A stretch of DNA of 64,000 bases from an uncultured Opitutales bacterium (GCA_943787575.1 CALSMY010000002.1:62001-126000); one strand, 5' to 3'; positions 1-12,104 are shown, counted from the stretch's first letter. The notes: generated by a model not told the origin, from the letters alone. Program-made: numbers and translations.

Positions 1-2
1 TC

Positions 3-422
3 AACTTGGGGGCTGCTGTCTTTCTGATCCTGGCTCTGTGGGCGATCAAGGCGGGGAAAGTAGCCTTGCACCGAAAAATGATCTATGCCGCGTTTGCCTG
101 TTCTTTTGTCTTTCTACTTTCTTATGTGGTCTACCATATCACCACACCAGCAACCCTCTTTGGCGATGCCAACCAAGACGGGCTCTTAACCTCAGAGGAA
201 AGAGAAGCGGTTAGTGGAACCAGGCCCTATTATTTATTCATTTTAATCTCACATATTGGACTAGCTGCACTGAGCTTCCCTTTTATCCTGCTTACTTTTG
301 TACAAGCATTCACCAACCATTTCTCCAGGCATCGTAAACTGGCCAAGCGTGTCTTCCCCGTCTGGCTTTATGTGGCAGTCACCGGTCCGGTCGTCTACTT
401 GTTCTTACAACCTTATTATTGA
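3..422 (+). CDS. DUF420 family membrane protein, 5' partial
   Basis: C-terminal about 139 residues of a small integral membrane protein of the DUF420 (YozB-like) family. The frame is open to the window edge and the visible part starts inside the first recognisable helix, so the true start lies upstream; the TTG at position 6 is probably internal. Four hydrophobic segments are seen, with the family's conserved features: the ALHRKM loop, YHITTPATLFG, then RPYYLFILISHI and the C-terminal HRKLAKRVFPVWLYVAVTG segment. DUF420 genes often sit with cytochrome oxidase and heme A/O genes, so the region upstream may be a terminal-oxidase cluster; this is inference. An odd feature is an acidic DANQDGLLTSEE loop at 165-200 that fits a canonical EF-hand calcium loop and sits between two membrane helices. 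The biochemical role of the family is not established. Confidence 0.75.
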   Translation, partial: NLGAAVFLILALWAIKAGKVALHRKMIYAAFACSFVFLLSYVVYHITTPATLFGDANQDGLLTSEEREAVSGTRPYYLFILISHIGLAALSFPFILLTFVQAFTNHFSRHRKLAKRVFPVWLYVAVTGPVVYLFLQPYY

Positions 423-460
423 TTTTTAATTCCACAACAGTACGCGGGAAATCATTATAG

Positions 461-2032
461 TTGAATAGAAACTATTACGGTTATCCCCTTTGGTTTTGGT
501 CAGCCATCGCCATTGGTATCCTTTTACGCATCTCTTCAATTTGGTGGAATGATCGATTACTCGGAGACATTAATTTATTTGCATTAACCGCAAGGGAATA
601 TTCAGAAAGCGGGAAATTGAATTACCCGATGAAGTACGATTATTCAGCTAAGACTGTGTGGGGTGACTTAAGAACTCCTCAATCTCAGCACCCCCCACTG
701 TGGTCTTATATTGCTGGATGCTTGGCAAAACTTTTCGGTACAAAAGATACTTATGGCATTCTCCAAATGATGAGTATGTTTTCCCAGTGTTTAGTACTTT
801 GGATATCTTTTAAATTAAGTAAAGTTTTTGGATCTGCCTGCACCTTTTACGCACTACCTATCATTGCATTTTTCGCCGATGTTGATTGATTTTGCGGGAA
901 ACGGAAGTCAATATTCATTAGGGTCATTCTTTTTAATTGCTGGCTGTTGGGTGCTAATCCATAGAAGGCAACCCGAAGCAAAAGATTTTTTGTGTTCGGG
1001 GTTCTTTTGTGCTCTGGCTTTTTTAACCCACGGTGCGTTTATTTTAGCAATCCTTGCCACTTTTGCTTGTGCTTTAATTTCAGGGAAGACTCCTAAGAAT
1101 AAAGTAATTTATATCCTTCTTTCAGGTGCAGGATTTACCGCTTCTCTCGTTCCTTTGGTCTGGTTCCGTCTGGAACATTTTAATTCGCCCTTTCATAATC
1201 TTAATTCCTTCTTTATTGCTGGGGTACTTGGCAAGTTATCCATGGATTCGGGCTCAAGTGGGATATTTTGGCAGGTTGAAGAAACTTGGCATTTAGGTGA
1301 TTTAATAACTTATACTTTAAATTGCCTGAAGGTTTGGAAGAAATTTGTTATTTACCTGTTGTGGGAGTGGGGACCATCGGGTCCTTTTTCTGGGTAGTCT
1401 TCCCATTCTTGGTTTATTTTGGAAAAAGGATCGAAAACTTCTATTTCTTTTATTTTTTTTTAGCTTCTTATTTAGTGACCATCTTACTATGGCCCGGGTT
1501 CAAAAGTAGATTTTTAGCTCCTGTTCTTCCTCTTGCAATAGTTCTGTCCATCCTCGGTTATAGTAAGCTAATTGTTCGTGAGGTTTTTTTAAAAAAGCTC
1601 GGCGTTGGATGCCTTGCAGTCATCTTCATTTGGTTCATGTTTTCTTGGAGTATCTCAGTTCAGATTAATGGCTCTCCTTCCAGGTACTACTCATTTGATC
1701 TTAAGCACAAGAATGATTATGCAGAGATGAAAGCACTCGCCCTTGATATGCATGGTCTGCCAAAGGGCTTGGTGATTGGCGCTGCTCGTTCACTTGATGG
1801 TGGGGTGGAGGGAATTTATTGGCATGAGTTCCCGTACATTCATTCAAGGGCTTGGGTTAGTGGAGAGGCTATGGACTGGAATTTAATTGAGAGAATTAAG
1901 ACGGATTACAATGCAAGGTATTTTTGGACGGATGACATCATGCTACCGAAGTATTCCGAATATTTATCTAAACTTGAACCAGTTCTTGAATCTGGAAAGT
2001 TTAAAACTTTTTCGCTTTATCGAATCGCCTGA
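461..2032 (+). CDS. PMT/ArnT-like glycosyltransferase, interrupted by two compensating frameshifts
   Basis: Multi-pass inner-membrane glycosyltransferase of the PMT_2/ArnT (GT39/GT83-like) type, expected to move a sugar from a polyprenyl-phosphate carrier to a lipid or protein on the outer face of the membrane. The N-terminus has a hydrophobic helix followed by an acidic first loop and the characteristic HPPLWSYIAG segment; many further hydrophobic helices and a soluble C-terminal tail follow. The reading frame changes twice: one extra T in the T5 run at 869-873 and one missing T in the T5 run at 1385-1389. The two cancel, restoring the starting frame, and would give about 523 residues, a normal family length. 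The start is TTG at 461, directly after an in-frame stop. Assembly errors are the simplest explanation, but a decayed gene cannot be excluded. Acceptor and donor are unknown. Confidence 0.7.
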
Positions 2033-2066
2033 TATTTGATTCGTTGCCAGAAATGTATTTTCACCT

Positions 2067-3689
2067 TTGGTTCTCTTAATTGTTGCCGTGCCCCCTTTCT
2101 TTTTGGCACATTCTAGTATATGTTTAATTTACCTAAAATTATTTTGTTTTTTAACGAGTTTGATCCTTTGCGTTTGTGGTTTTGTTCAAGCTTCTGAGGT
2201 AACAACTGAAGTGCGTGAGATTGGTGGAAAAAAGGTTACCTACATGTTTATTAATGGCATAATGGTTCATGAGACCGATCCTACGAAAGAACCTTTTCCT
2301 CCTATAGTAAAACCTAAGGCATATGATGCTGATTTCGCAAAAGCTCCTCAAGGAGCAGAGATTCTCTTTGATGGTTCCCAAAAGTCTATGTCCAACTGGA
2401 CTTCAATGAAGGGCGAAGCTACAAAATGGAAGTTTGAAGATGGTGCATTAGTGGCGGCTCCGCGTGCAGGGTATATTCGTTCCAAGAAAGAGTTTGGATC
2501 CTGCCGGGTATATCTTGAGTTCGCTACCCCTACTTCTGCTAAGGGCAGCGGGCAGGCGAGTGGAAATAGTGGGGTATTTCTCATGGGGAAGTATGAGATT
2601 CAAGTCCTTAATTCTTTTGGGGGAAATGCAAATTCCACTTATCCCGATGGCCAGTGTGGTGCACTTTACGGCCGGGCCAAGCCTATGGTCAATGCCTCCC
2701 GGGCTCCCGGTCAGTGGCAGACTTACGATATTACTTTTACCCGTCCACTTTTTGATGAGCAGGGCAAGGTTACCCGACGGGCTAAGTTCCGCGTGATCCA
2801 TAACGGGCACTTGATCCATGATGATGTCGAACTGACCGGTGGAACGGGATGGGCTGGTCCTCACGCGGTCCGCCCTTATAAAGTGCATGGTGATAAGGGG
2901 CCTTTGAGCCTGCAGGACCATGGCAATCCCGTGCGATATCGAAATATCTGGGCTGTGGACATGGAAGAAAAGAAAACAACTGGTTCTACAAAGCAGGCAT
3001 TAAAGGCTCTGTTTTTTACTGGTGGGTGTTGCCATGATTATGGGCAGCAGAAGAATATTATCATTGAGGGAATCAATGCCAGAGTGCCCACCGAGTGGGA
3101 TGTATTTCACGAAATGAACGAGAAGAAGTCCAAGGCTTTTCTTAACAAAAAGGGTTGGGCAGATTCGTTTGATTATATTGTCTACGATCATTGCTACGCC
3201 TCTGAGAAAGATGTAGAGTTTATTGAGTCAGTAACCGCTGTGCATGAAGCAGGAAAACCTGCACTCGCCTTGCATTGTGCGATGCACTCTTATCATTGGA
3301 ATGTGCCTGCGAAGGAAGGTGAGCTCAAAGCATGGCCAAAAATGTTGGGTGCCAGTTCCAAGGGTCATGGCCCTAAAGAGCCTATCACTGTGAATATTGT
3401 GAAGGAAAATGCGGGCCACCCAGTTATTAAGAATTTGCCTGATGGTTGGCGTACTCCAGAAGGAGAGCTTTACAATGTACAAGAAATTTATCCTGGAACA
3501 ACAGTGCTTGCTTATGGAGACAATGGAAAAAACAAAAAACCCTTAGAGCCACAAGCATGCATTTGGGTAAATCAGCACGGGAAGGGAAGAATTTTTTCCA
3601 CCACGATAGGTCATCATAACTCGACGGTTTCCACCAAGGAATACCTAGACCTTTTAGGCAATGCCGTGCGCTGGGTAACCAAGCAATAA
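2067..3689 (+). CDS. Secreted DUF1080 - ThuA-like two-domain protein
   Basis: Exported two-domain protein. Roughly residues 85-300 form a DUF1080 (3-keto-disaccharide hydrolase-like, LamG fold) domain, recognisable by the ILFDGS start, the SGNSGVFLMGKYEIQVL core and the NPVRYRNIWAVDM end. Roughly residues 308-540 form a ThuA-like domain (trehalose-utilisation type, class-I glutamine-amidotransferase-like fold) with GGCCHDYG, LHCAMHSYHW and TIGHHNSTVSTKEY. Some DUF1080 members hydrolyse 3-keto-glycosides, so a role in oxidised-sugar degradation is plausible; this is inference from family. The uninterrupted frame begins only at TTG 2067 and gives an unusually long hydrophobic N-terminus. An ATG at 2120 in another frame would give a clean signal peptide (MFNLPKIILF...) if one T of the T6 run at 2147-2152 is an extra base. 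The ThuA half closely resembles the next gene. Confidence 0.85.
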   Translation: MVLLIVAVPPFFLAHSSICLIYLKLFCFLTSLILCVCGFVQASEVTTEVREIGGKKVTYMFINGIMVHETDPTKEPFPPIVKPKAYDADFAKAPQGAEILFDGSQKSMSNWTSMKGEATKWKFEDGALVAAPRAGYIRSKKEFGSCRVYLEFATPTSAKGSGQASGNSGVFLMGKYEIQVLNSFGGNANSTYPDGQCGALYGRAKPMVNASRAPGQWQTYDITFTRPLFDEQGKVTRRAKFRVIHNGHLIHDDVELTGGTGWAGPHAVRPYKVHGDKGPLSLQDHGNPVRYRNIWAVDMEEKKTTGSTKQALKALFFTGGCCHDYGQQKNIIIEGINARVPTEWDVFHEMNEKKSKAFLNKKGWADSFDYIVYDHCYASEKDVEFIESVTAVHEAGKPALALHCAMHSYHWNVPAKEGELKAWPKMLGASSKGHGPKEPITVNIVKENAGHPVIKNLPDGWRTPEGELYNVQEIYPGTTVLAYGDNGKNKKPLEPQACIWVNQHGKGRIFSTTIGHHNSTVSTKEYLDLLGNAVRWVTKQ

Positions 3690-3714
3690 TAGATTCTTTA
3701 GCTATTTTAATTTT

Positions 3715-4485
3715 ATGAAAGTATCATCGTTTTTGAGCATTCTTCTCCTCTCCTCGTTCGTCGGTCTTTGGGCGGACGACCATTCAGATAAGCCTCTCAA
3801 GGGCTTGCTTGTAACTGGGGGGGGGCATCATGATTATGGTTTCCAGCAAAATGTTATCATGGAAGGTATCAACCAGCGCCTACCGGTGAAATGGACAGTT
3901 ATGTACGATATGGACCCCCGGGAGAGCAAGTCCAAGCTAAGTAAGGAAGGATGGGCCGATGGCTATGATTTTGTTTTTTACAACCATTGTTTTGCCAGGG
4001 AAGACGATAAGGCATTCATAGACTCGATTGTCAAAGTGCACGAAGAGGGAGTGCCTGCGATTGCCATGCATTGCGCCATGCATTCCTACCACATTTTTGT
4101 AAAAGGCCAAAAACCGATCGAGAAGAGTTGGAATAAGTTGCTTGGTGTACATTCTCACGGTCACGGTCCTCATGTGCCCTTCGATGTTACCAAGGTTTCT
4201 AAGTTTTCTGATCATCCGGCAATCAAAGACATGCCGAACAAATGGCGGACTCCAAAGGGCGAACTTTACTATGTCTTAGATGTTCTTGAAGGCACAAAGG
4301 TACTTGCTTATGGAGACAATGGAGCCAAGCACAAACCCGCTGAGCCACAGCCTTGTGTTTGGGTGAACGAATATGGAAAGGGGAAGGTGTTTGGAACCAC
4401 CATTGGTCACCACAATGAGACCGTATCAACCAAGGAGTTCTTAGACCTGATTAGCAACGGTGTACGCTGGGCTACTTCTGAATAA
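3715..4485 (+). CDS. Secreted ThuA-like domain protein
   Basis: 256-residue exported protein with a signal peptide (MKVSSFLSILLLSSFVGLWA, cleavage near residue 21) followed by a single ThuA-like domain. Conserved stretches are GGGHHDYGFQQNVIMEGIN, the YNHCFAR and MHCAMHSYH histidine clusters, and TIGHHNETVSTKEFLDL near the C-terminus. It lies 25 bases after the DUF1080-ThuA gene on the same strand and matches that protein's C-terminal domain almost motif for motif, so the pair looks like a tandem duplication followed by loss or gain of the DUF1080 half. ThuA proteins are linked to trehalose and other disaccharide use through 3-keto intermediates, but the reaction of the PVC secreted versions is not known. 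Start is ATG 3715, with no clear Shine-Dalgarno sequence. Confidence 0.85.
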   Translation: MKVSSFLSILLLSSFVGLWADDHSDKPLKGLLVTGGGHHDYGFQQNVIMEGINQRLPVKWTVMYDMDPRESKSKLSKEGWADGYDFVFYNHCFAREDDKAFIDSIVKVHEEGVPAIAMHCAMHSYHIFVKGQKPIEKSWNKLLGVHSHGHGPHVPFDVTKVSKFSDHPAIKDMPNKWRTPKGELYYVLDVLEGTKVLAYGDNGAKHKPAEPQPCVWVNEYGKGKVFGTTIGHHNETVSTKEFLDLISNGVRWATSE

Positions 4486-4522
4486 ATTTTCGTGTAACTA
4501 TTCGTCCACTGTTAGGAAGTCT

Positions 4523-4543
4523 AACCGGCAAGGCCGGTTTTAT
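4523..4543. terminator. Short hairpin between convergent genes
   Basis: A 7-bp perfect stem (AACCGGC at 4523-4529, GCCGGTT at 4533-4539) with a 3-base loop, followed by TTTAT. It lies between the stops of the ThuA gene (plus) and the DEAD-box helicase gene (minus). The U-tract is short, so termination strength is uncertain. Confidence 0.5.
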
Positions 4544-4555
4544 AGTGGGTTGTAG

Positions 4556-6415
4556 TTACTTTTCGAATCTTCCGGATGATTTTTTGCGGAAATTTCCGCC
4601 ACCTCCGCCGCCTTTGTAACCACCGCCTCCGCCCTTGCGGAAACCTCCACCTTTACGAAAGCCCCCACCGCCTTTGCCGCCGAATTTTCTCCCTCTGCCT
4701 TCCGGGCGAGGTCGTCCACGATCGATCGAGAGATTAAGCTGATGTCCTTGAACCCAAACTTGTTTGAGCTTTTCCACGACATCATGGGGCATGTCCTTGG
4801 GGAGATCGATAAAGGAATAATCCTTAAACATACGAATTTTACCTATAAATTTGGTATCCAGTCCAATTTCATTGGCAATCGCTCCAACTAGATCGCGCTT
4901 CTCTGCTCCATGGTATTCTCCGACTTCCACCCGGTAGCTTTGTAAGTCGTCGTTACTAACATACTGATCATCCCTGTTTCCATTTCGCTCTCTTTTTTCA
5001 CGCTTGGATCTTTTAGGCGTGGGCATTTCATCGTAAAGCAACGGTTTCTTGCCGGCATCGAGATAAGCGAGGGCAGCGGCTATATCGACTGAGTCTTTTC
5101 CGGTTTCTTCGAGGAATTTTTGGATGGCTTGTCGGTAATCAGATAGATCTTTGGCAGTGAGAGCATCTTCCACGCGGGTAAAAAATTCTTTCTGTTTTCG
5201 CTCGTTCATTTCCTCCAAGGTCGGAAATGTGTATTCATCACATTTGGATTTCAGCGTTCTTTCGATTGCATTGAGCATCCTCATCTCCTTGTTGGTGACA
5301 AAAAGAATGGCATCGCCTTCCCTACCTGCCCGTCCAGTACGTCCTATCCTGTGGGTGTAGGACTCGAGGTCAAAAGGGGCGTCATAATTAACCACATGGG
5401 TGATGACATCAACATCGAGTCCACGGGCGGCAACATCGGTAGCCACAAGGACTTTGATGTGGCCTTTACGCAGGCGGTCGACAGTTTTCTCTCTAAGGTT
5501 TTGCGGCATGTCCCCATTAAGTGCTTCTGCTGGGTATCCCTTCGCCATGAGTGTTTCGGCAATATCGGTGGTTGCATTTTTGGTGCGGGCAAAAATGAGC
5601 ATGGCTCCAAAAGTCTCAATTTCGAGAATGCGGGTTAGCATATCGATCTTTTCATGCTGTCGTACCTTGAGAAAACGCTGACGGATGTTAGGTGCATTCT
5701 CTCTTTTGACTGCAATGGTAATTTCCACTGGATCGTTGAGGTGCTTGTCCGCCAATTTGCGGATGGGTTTGGGCATAGTGGCTGAAAAAAGTGCGGTTTG
5801 CCGTTCGCTTGGAGTTTGTTCCAAAATCCATTCGATATCTTCGATGAATCCCATGCTTAGCATTTCATCTGCTTCATCGAGCACCATTGCTTTTAACTGG
5901 TCGAGTTTCATGTATTTTTTCTTCACATGATCCATGACGCGTCCTGGAGTTCCCACAACGATTTGTGCCCCTCTTTTAAGTTCTCGGATTTGCTCACTGT
6001 ATCCAGTACCTCCGTAAACAGGTACAATTCGCAGGTTGGGAATATTTTCTGCGAAGCCGTCTATGGCATCAGCTACTTGTATCGCAAGTTCCCGAGTAGG
6101 TGCGAGGCAGAGCATTTGTACCGCCCGTAGGTTTGGGTCGAGCCGGGAAAGCAAAGGTAAGGCAAAAGCGGCAGTTTTACCGGTTCCAGTTTGGGCTACA
6201 CCCAATAGATCATGTCCCTCGAGTATTGGCGGGATAGACCGGCGTTGAATAGGGGATGGAGTCTCGTAGCCAGCTCGGGCTACTGCTTGTTGGACTTCAG
6301 GTAAAAGATCGAAATCTTCGAATTTAGGGCCGTCGATTTCTTTCTCCTCTTTAGGGAGTTCTTGATCACTCATAAGTGTAATAGGTTCTAGGGGTTGCTT
6401 AGGTTCATACCACAT
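4556..6415 (-). CDS. deaD: DEAD-box ATP-dependent RNA helicase (DeaD/CsdA type)
   Basis: ATP-dependent RNA helicase that remodels structured RNA in ribosome assembly, mRNA decay or cold response. All core motifs are present in order: Q motif near residues 50-57, AQTGTGKT (motif I, about 74-81), PTRELAIQ, GTPGR, the DEAD box, SAT, ARGLDV and HRIGRTGRAG. After the two RecA-like domains comes a DbpA/CsdA-type RNA-binding module (about 490-570, YHGAEKRDLVGAIANE...), then a basic glycine-rich tail of roughly 45 residues with repeated GGG/FRKGGG units. The longest frame starts at 6415 (ATG), but an internal ATG at 6373 (MSDQELPKEE) is an equally good start. It is a single minus-strand unit, divergent from pntA. 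Confidence 0.93.
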   Translation of the reverse strand: MWYEPKQPLEPITLMSDQELPKEEKEIDGPKFEDFDLLPEVQQAVARAGYETPSPIQRRSIPPILEGHDLLGVAQTGTGKTAAFALPLLSRLDPNLRAVQMLCLAPTRELAIQVADAIDGFAENIPNLRIVPVYGGTGYSEQIRELKRGAQIVVGTPGRVMDHVKKKYMKLDQLKAMVLDEADEMLSMGFIEDIEWILEQTPSERQTALFSATMPKPIRKLADKHLNDPVEITIAVKRENAPNIRQRFLKVRQHEKIDMLTRILEIETFGAMLIFARTKNATTDIAETLMAKGYPAEALNGDMPQNLREKTVDRLRKGHIKVLVATDVAARGLDVDVITHVVNYDAPFDLESYTHRIGRTGRAGREGDAILFVTNKEMRMLNAIERTLKSKCDEYTFPTLEEMNERKQKEFFTRVEDALTAKDLSDYRQAIQKFLEETGKDSVDIAAALAYLDAGKKPLLYDEMPTPKRSKREKRERNGNRDDQYVSNDDLQSYRVEVGEYHGAEKRDLVGAIANEIGLDTKFIGKIRMFKDYSFIDLPKDMPHDVVEKLKQVWVQGHQLNLSIDRGRPRPEGRGRKFGGKGGGGFRKGGGFRKGGGGGYKGGGGGGNFRKKSSGRFEK

Positions 6416-6690
6416 TAGAACTATTGCTCACTTCTCCTATGAATCCATACCATCCACTTGTGAGCCTCTGTTCCAAGGCGTGATTAATTTATTTCAAAGT
6501 ATGACTATAACATAGATCAGCCATATGACGAGTCGGAAAAAGAGCTGGCCCAGTGTAGTCAAAACTTTGATAAATTTGGGTTAATTCCAAAATCTGAGCA
6601 TATTTTTTTAAAATAAAAGAGCATAGATAACTTTATCTTTGCCAAAAGGTTATGAATGGTCGAAAAAATTCCTTTTAACTTATTAATATT
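6416..6690. other. Divergent intergenic region between deaD and pntA
   Basis: About 275 bases of AT-rich non-coding sequence between the helicase start (minus) and pntA (plus), the longest gene-free stretch in the window. It should hold both promoters and possibly a long leader for the helicase, since cold-shock deaD genes often have long 5' UTRs. I found no convincing -35/-10 pair, hairpin or repeat. The pntA start codon is preceded by AT-rich sequence without a Shine-Dalgarno motif. Confidence 0.4.
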
Positions 6691-8211
6691 ATGATCATTT
6701 CCATACCTAAGGAAACTCAAGCCTCAGAAAAGAGAGTTGCGATCGCCCCGGACAATATTGCGGCATTCGCCAAGCTCGGATACGAGGTAGTAATTGAACA
6801 AGGAGCTGGAGAGAATGCCAACCTTTCTAACTCTGCGTACGAGGAGGCCGGGGCGCGTATCGTGGACGATGCCAATACAGTTTGGTCGCAGGGCGATCTT
6901 GTTCTCAAAGTGACTCCTCCAAGCATTGAAGAGGTGGGGATGATAAAAGAGGGAGCCACTCTGGTTAGCTTTGTTTATCCTGCAAGAAACGAAGAACTGT
7001 TAAAGAAGCTGGGCGAAAGGAAGATCAATTTATTGGCTATGGATTGCGTGCCCCGTATTTCACGGGCTCAATCTATGGATGCCTTGAGCTCCATGGCCAA
7101 TGTTGCTGGTTATCGTGCGGTGGTTGAAGCCTCACATGTTTTTGGTCGTTTTTTTACCGGGCAAATTACTGCAGCCGGTAAAGTTCCGCCTGCTAAAGTC
7201 TTGATCATTGGAGCAGGAGTTGCCGGATTGGCTGCGATCGGAGCTGCCCGTAATATGGGAGCGATTGTTCGCGCATTTGATACCCGACCCGCGGTTAAAG
7301 AAGAGGTGAAAAGCCTGGGTGCCTCATTTCTGGAATTGAATTTTGAGGAGGATGGGTCTGGGTCCGGAGGTTACGCCAAGGTGATGAGTAAAGAATTTAT
7401 CGAGGCAGAGATGAAGCTATTTGCCGAGCAGGCGGCAGAGGTCGATGTTATCATTACTACAGCGATGATCCCGGGGAAAAAATCTCCGGTATTAATAACC
7501 GAAGAGATGGTAAAGAGTATGAAGCCCGGATCTGTGGTTGTTGATCTTGCCGCAGAAGGTGGTGGGAATTGTGAATTAACTGTGAGTGGTGAAGTTACTG
7601 TTGCCCATGGGGTCACAATTATTGGATACACTGATTTCCCTTCTCGATTACCGACTCAATCGAGTCGATTGTACGGCAATAATTTAGTCAAACTAGTACA
7701 GTTACTCGGCAATGCCGAAGAATTTAAAATTAATCAGGAGGACGAAGTGGTGCGCGGTGCCTTGGTTTTGGACAAGGGGGAACTAAGTTGGCCACCTCCT
7801 GCGGTCGAAACATCAGTCGCACCTAAGAAAATGCCTGAGCCCAAATTAGAAGGAGAAGAAGTTGAGAAAAAAAGCAATCCTTTGCTTTCTGGAGGTTTTC
7901 TTCTCGGTCTGCTTGCTGTTGGTTTACTTGCACTTGGATGGAAGGGTTCGAGTGAGTTTCTTGATCAAATTACCGTATTTGTACTCGCCTGTTTTGTCGG
8001 CTACATGGTGGTCTGGAATGTAACACCTTCGTTGCATACTCCATTAATGAGTGTAACCAACGCAATCAGTGGAATTATTCTCATTGGAGGAATGCTCTTT
8101 ATGGCAGGAGCCAATCCCTGGCTCGCCGGGGTGGCCATATTTGTCGCCACCATTAATGTGGCGGGTGGATTTCTCGTAACCCAGCGCATGCTGAAAATGT
8201 TTCGCAAGTAA
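6691..8211 (+). CDS. pntA: NAD(P) transhydrogenase subunit alpha PntA
   Basis: Alpha subunit of the proton-translocating NAD(P)+ transhydrogenase, which uses the proton gradient to drive hydride transfer from NADH to NADP+. The 506 residues match the length of the enterobacterial enzyme. The N-terminal NAD(H)-binding domain I (about 1-375) carries [17 protein letters not shown] at the start and the Rossmann motif [11 protein letters not shown] near residue 174. A charged linker leads to about four membrane helices from residue 396 on ([16 protein letters not shown]...). So this is the fused PntA form rather than the split PntAA/PntAB form. Its stop overlaps the pntB start by one base (TAATG), which indicates translational coupling. 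Confidence 0.96.
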   Translation: MIISIPKETQASEKRVAIAPDNIAAFAKLGYEVVIEQGAGENANLSNSAYEEAGARIVDDANTVWSQGDLVLKVTPPSIEEVGMIKEGATLVSFVYPARNEELLKKLGERKINLLAMDCVPRISRAQSMDALSSMANVAGYRAVVEASHVFGRFFTGQITAAGKVPPAKVLIIGAGVAGLAAIGAARNMGAIVRAFDTRPAVKEEVKSLGASFLELNFEEDGSGSGGYAKVMSKEFIEAEMKLFAEQAAEVDVIITTAMIPGKKSPVLITEEMVKSMKPGSVVVDLAAEGGGNCELTVSGEVTVAHGVTIIGYTDFPSRLPTQSSRLYGNNLVKLVQLLGNAEEFKINQEDEVVRGALVLDKGELSWPPPAVETSVAPKKMPEPKLEGEEVEKKSNPLLSGGFLLGLLAVGLLALGWKGSSEFLDQITVFVLACFVGYMVVWNVTPSLHTPLMSVTNAISGIILIGGMLFMAGANPWLAGVAIFVATINVAGGFLVTQRMLKMFRK

Positions 8212-9605
8212 TGAACGAAGGACTAGTCACAACATCCTACCTCGTATCGGGGATCTTTTTCATTTTGAGCCTGGGAGGGCTTTCCAAACAAGAGAATGCC
8301 CGTCGCGGGAATCTTTACGGGATTCTGGGCATGGCATTGGCGATATTTGCCACTTTTATGAGTGGCAAGGTTTCCAACTTCGAGCTGCTCATTCCTCTTA
8401 TGCTTGGAGGTGCGATCATTGGAGCGGTCATGGCAAAGCGCGTAGAGATGACATCGATGCCAGAATTGGTCGCGATTCTGCACAGTTTTGTCGGTTTGGC
8501 CGCGGTTTTGGTCGGGGTTGCCAGTTTTCTTGATACTACTCACACATCACTCGCAGGCACGGACAAACTAATTCATGAGATCGAAATTCTGCTTGGTGTG
8601 TTTATTGGTGGTGTGACCTTTACGGGTTCAGTGGTAGCATTCGGTAAATTACGAGGTTCGCTAAGTGGCAAACCTATCCTGCTTCCGTTTCGACACTTTT
8701 TGAACCTTGGCATGGTTGGGGCATCCATCTACTTGGGTGCACAGTTCCTTGGTCAGGGGCATGATGCCGCACTTATCACACTGCTCATTATCATCGCCAT
8801 CTCTCTCGTGCTTGGTGTGCATTTGATCGTAGCGATCGGAGGTGCAGATATGCCCGTGGTGGTTTCCATGCTCAACAGTTATTCGGGGTGGGCCGCAGCC
8901 GCAGCTGGGTTCATGCTCAAGAATGACTTACTTATTATTACCGGTGCGTTGGTGGGAAGCAGCGGAGCAATCCTAAGTTACATCATGTGTAATGCGATGA
9001 ACCGTAGCTTGGTCAATGTAATCTTTGGTGGCTTTGGTACGGGTTCCGGCGGTGGTGGGGCAAGCAGTGAGATCGAAGGTTCGATCACGGAGACAAGTGC
9101 CTCTGAAGTGGCTGAGGAGTTAAAAGATTCAGCTGAAGTCATGATAGTTCCAGGATATGGAATGGCTGTTGCCCAGGCACAGCATGTGGTCAAGGAAATC
9201 ACTGAGACTTTACGCGAGAAGGATGTGAATGTTCGCTTTGCGATTCATCCCGTGGCGGGCCGTCTGCCGGGGCATATGAATGTATTATTGGCAGAAGCAA
9301 ATGTCCCTTATGATATTGTATTTGAAATGGACGAGGTGAATGACGAATTGCCTGAGGTCGATATTTTGATGGTCGTAGGTGCTAACGATATCGTCAATCC
9401 TTCGGCACTGGAAGAGGAGAATAGCCCGATTGCAGGAATGCCCGTGATTGAAGCTTGGAAGGCAAAGACGGTTATAGCCCTCAAGAGAAGTATGGCTACC
9501 GGATATTCTGGGGTTGAAAACCCACTTTATTATAAGGAAAATTGCCGGATGTTATTTGGTGATGCCAAGGATTCTCTCGGCCAGGTATTATCTGGCCTGA
9601 AATAG
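8211..9605 (+). CDS. pntB: NAD(P) transhydrogenase subunit beta PntB
   Basis: Beta subunit of the membrane transhydrogenase, 464 residues, close to the enterobacterial length. Residues 1 to about 265 hold the membrane domain with many hydrophobic helices. The C-terminal domain III binds NADP(H), seen in [15 protein letters not shown] (about 311-325), the [22 protein letters not shown] segment in the middle, and GANDIVNP (about 390). It follows pntA with a one-base overlap and forms the two-gene pntAB operon. The enzyme supplies NADPH for biosynthesis and for antioxidant systems; katG downstream is consistent with a redox theme, although 130 bases separate them and co-transcription is not shown. 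Confidence 0.96.
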   Translation: MNEGLVTTSYLVSGIFFILSLGGLSKQENARRGNLYGILGMALAIFATFMSGKVSNFELLIPLMLGGAIIGAVMAKRVEMTSMPELVAILHSFVGLAAVLVGVASFLDTTHTSLAGTDKLIHEIEILLGVFIGGVTFTGSVVAFGKLRGSLSGKPILLPFRHFLNLGMVGASIYLGAQFLGQGHDAALITLLIIIAISLVLGVHLIVAIGGADMPVVVSMLNSYSGWAAAAAGFMLKNDLLIITGALVGSSGAILSYIMCNAMNRSLVNVIFGGFGTGSGGGGASSEIEGSITETSASEVAEELKDSAEVMIVPGYGMAVAQAQHVVKEITETLREKDVNVRFAIHPVAGRLPGHMNVLLAEANVPYDIVFEMDEVNDELPEVDILMVVGANDIVNPSALEEENSPIAGMPVIEAWKAKTVIALKRSMATGYSGVENPLYYKENCRMLFGDAKDSLGQVLSGLK

Positions 9606-9712
9606 TTTTAAATTAATTCAAGAACCCGGGCCTAATTTCTTCGCCCTGCGGATAACTTGCCTTTCTCAGGGGCTTGCCAAAACATTGTTCTTGTGTAGAA
9701 ATGGAATCTTAA

Positions 9713-11968
<2,256 letters not shown>

Positions 11969-11989
11969 AACCTTTTCTATTTTCACCAT

Positions 11990-12025
11990 AAAAGACCGAT
12001 GGGTTCCTTCCATCGGTCTTTTTTT
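11990..12025 (+). terminator. Rho-independent terminator of katG
   Basis: A 12-bp perfect stem, AAAGACCGATGG at 11991-12002 and CCATCGGTCTTT at 12010-12021, with a 7-base loop and a run of seven or more T. It lies 22 bases after the katG stop. Confidence 0.9.
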
Positions 12026-12104
12026 GCTCTATTTTTTAGTGCAAAAGTATTGCGATAAGGCCTTTATTCATCCAAAAATTTGGATGAATTTTTTCATGTA
12101 TCTT

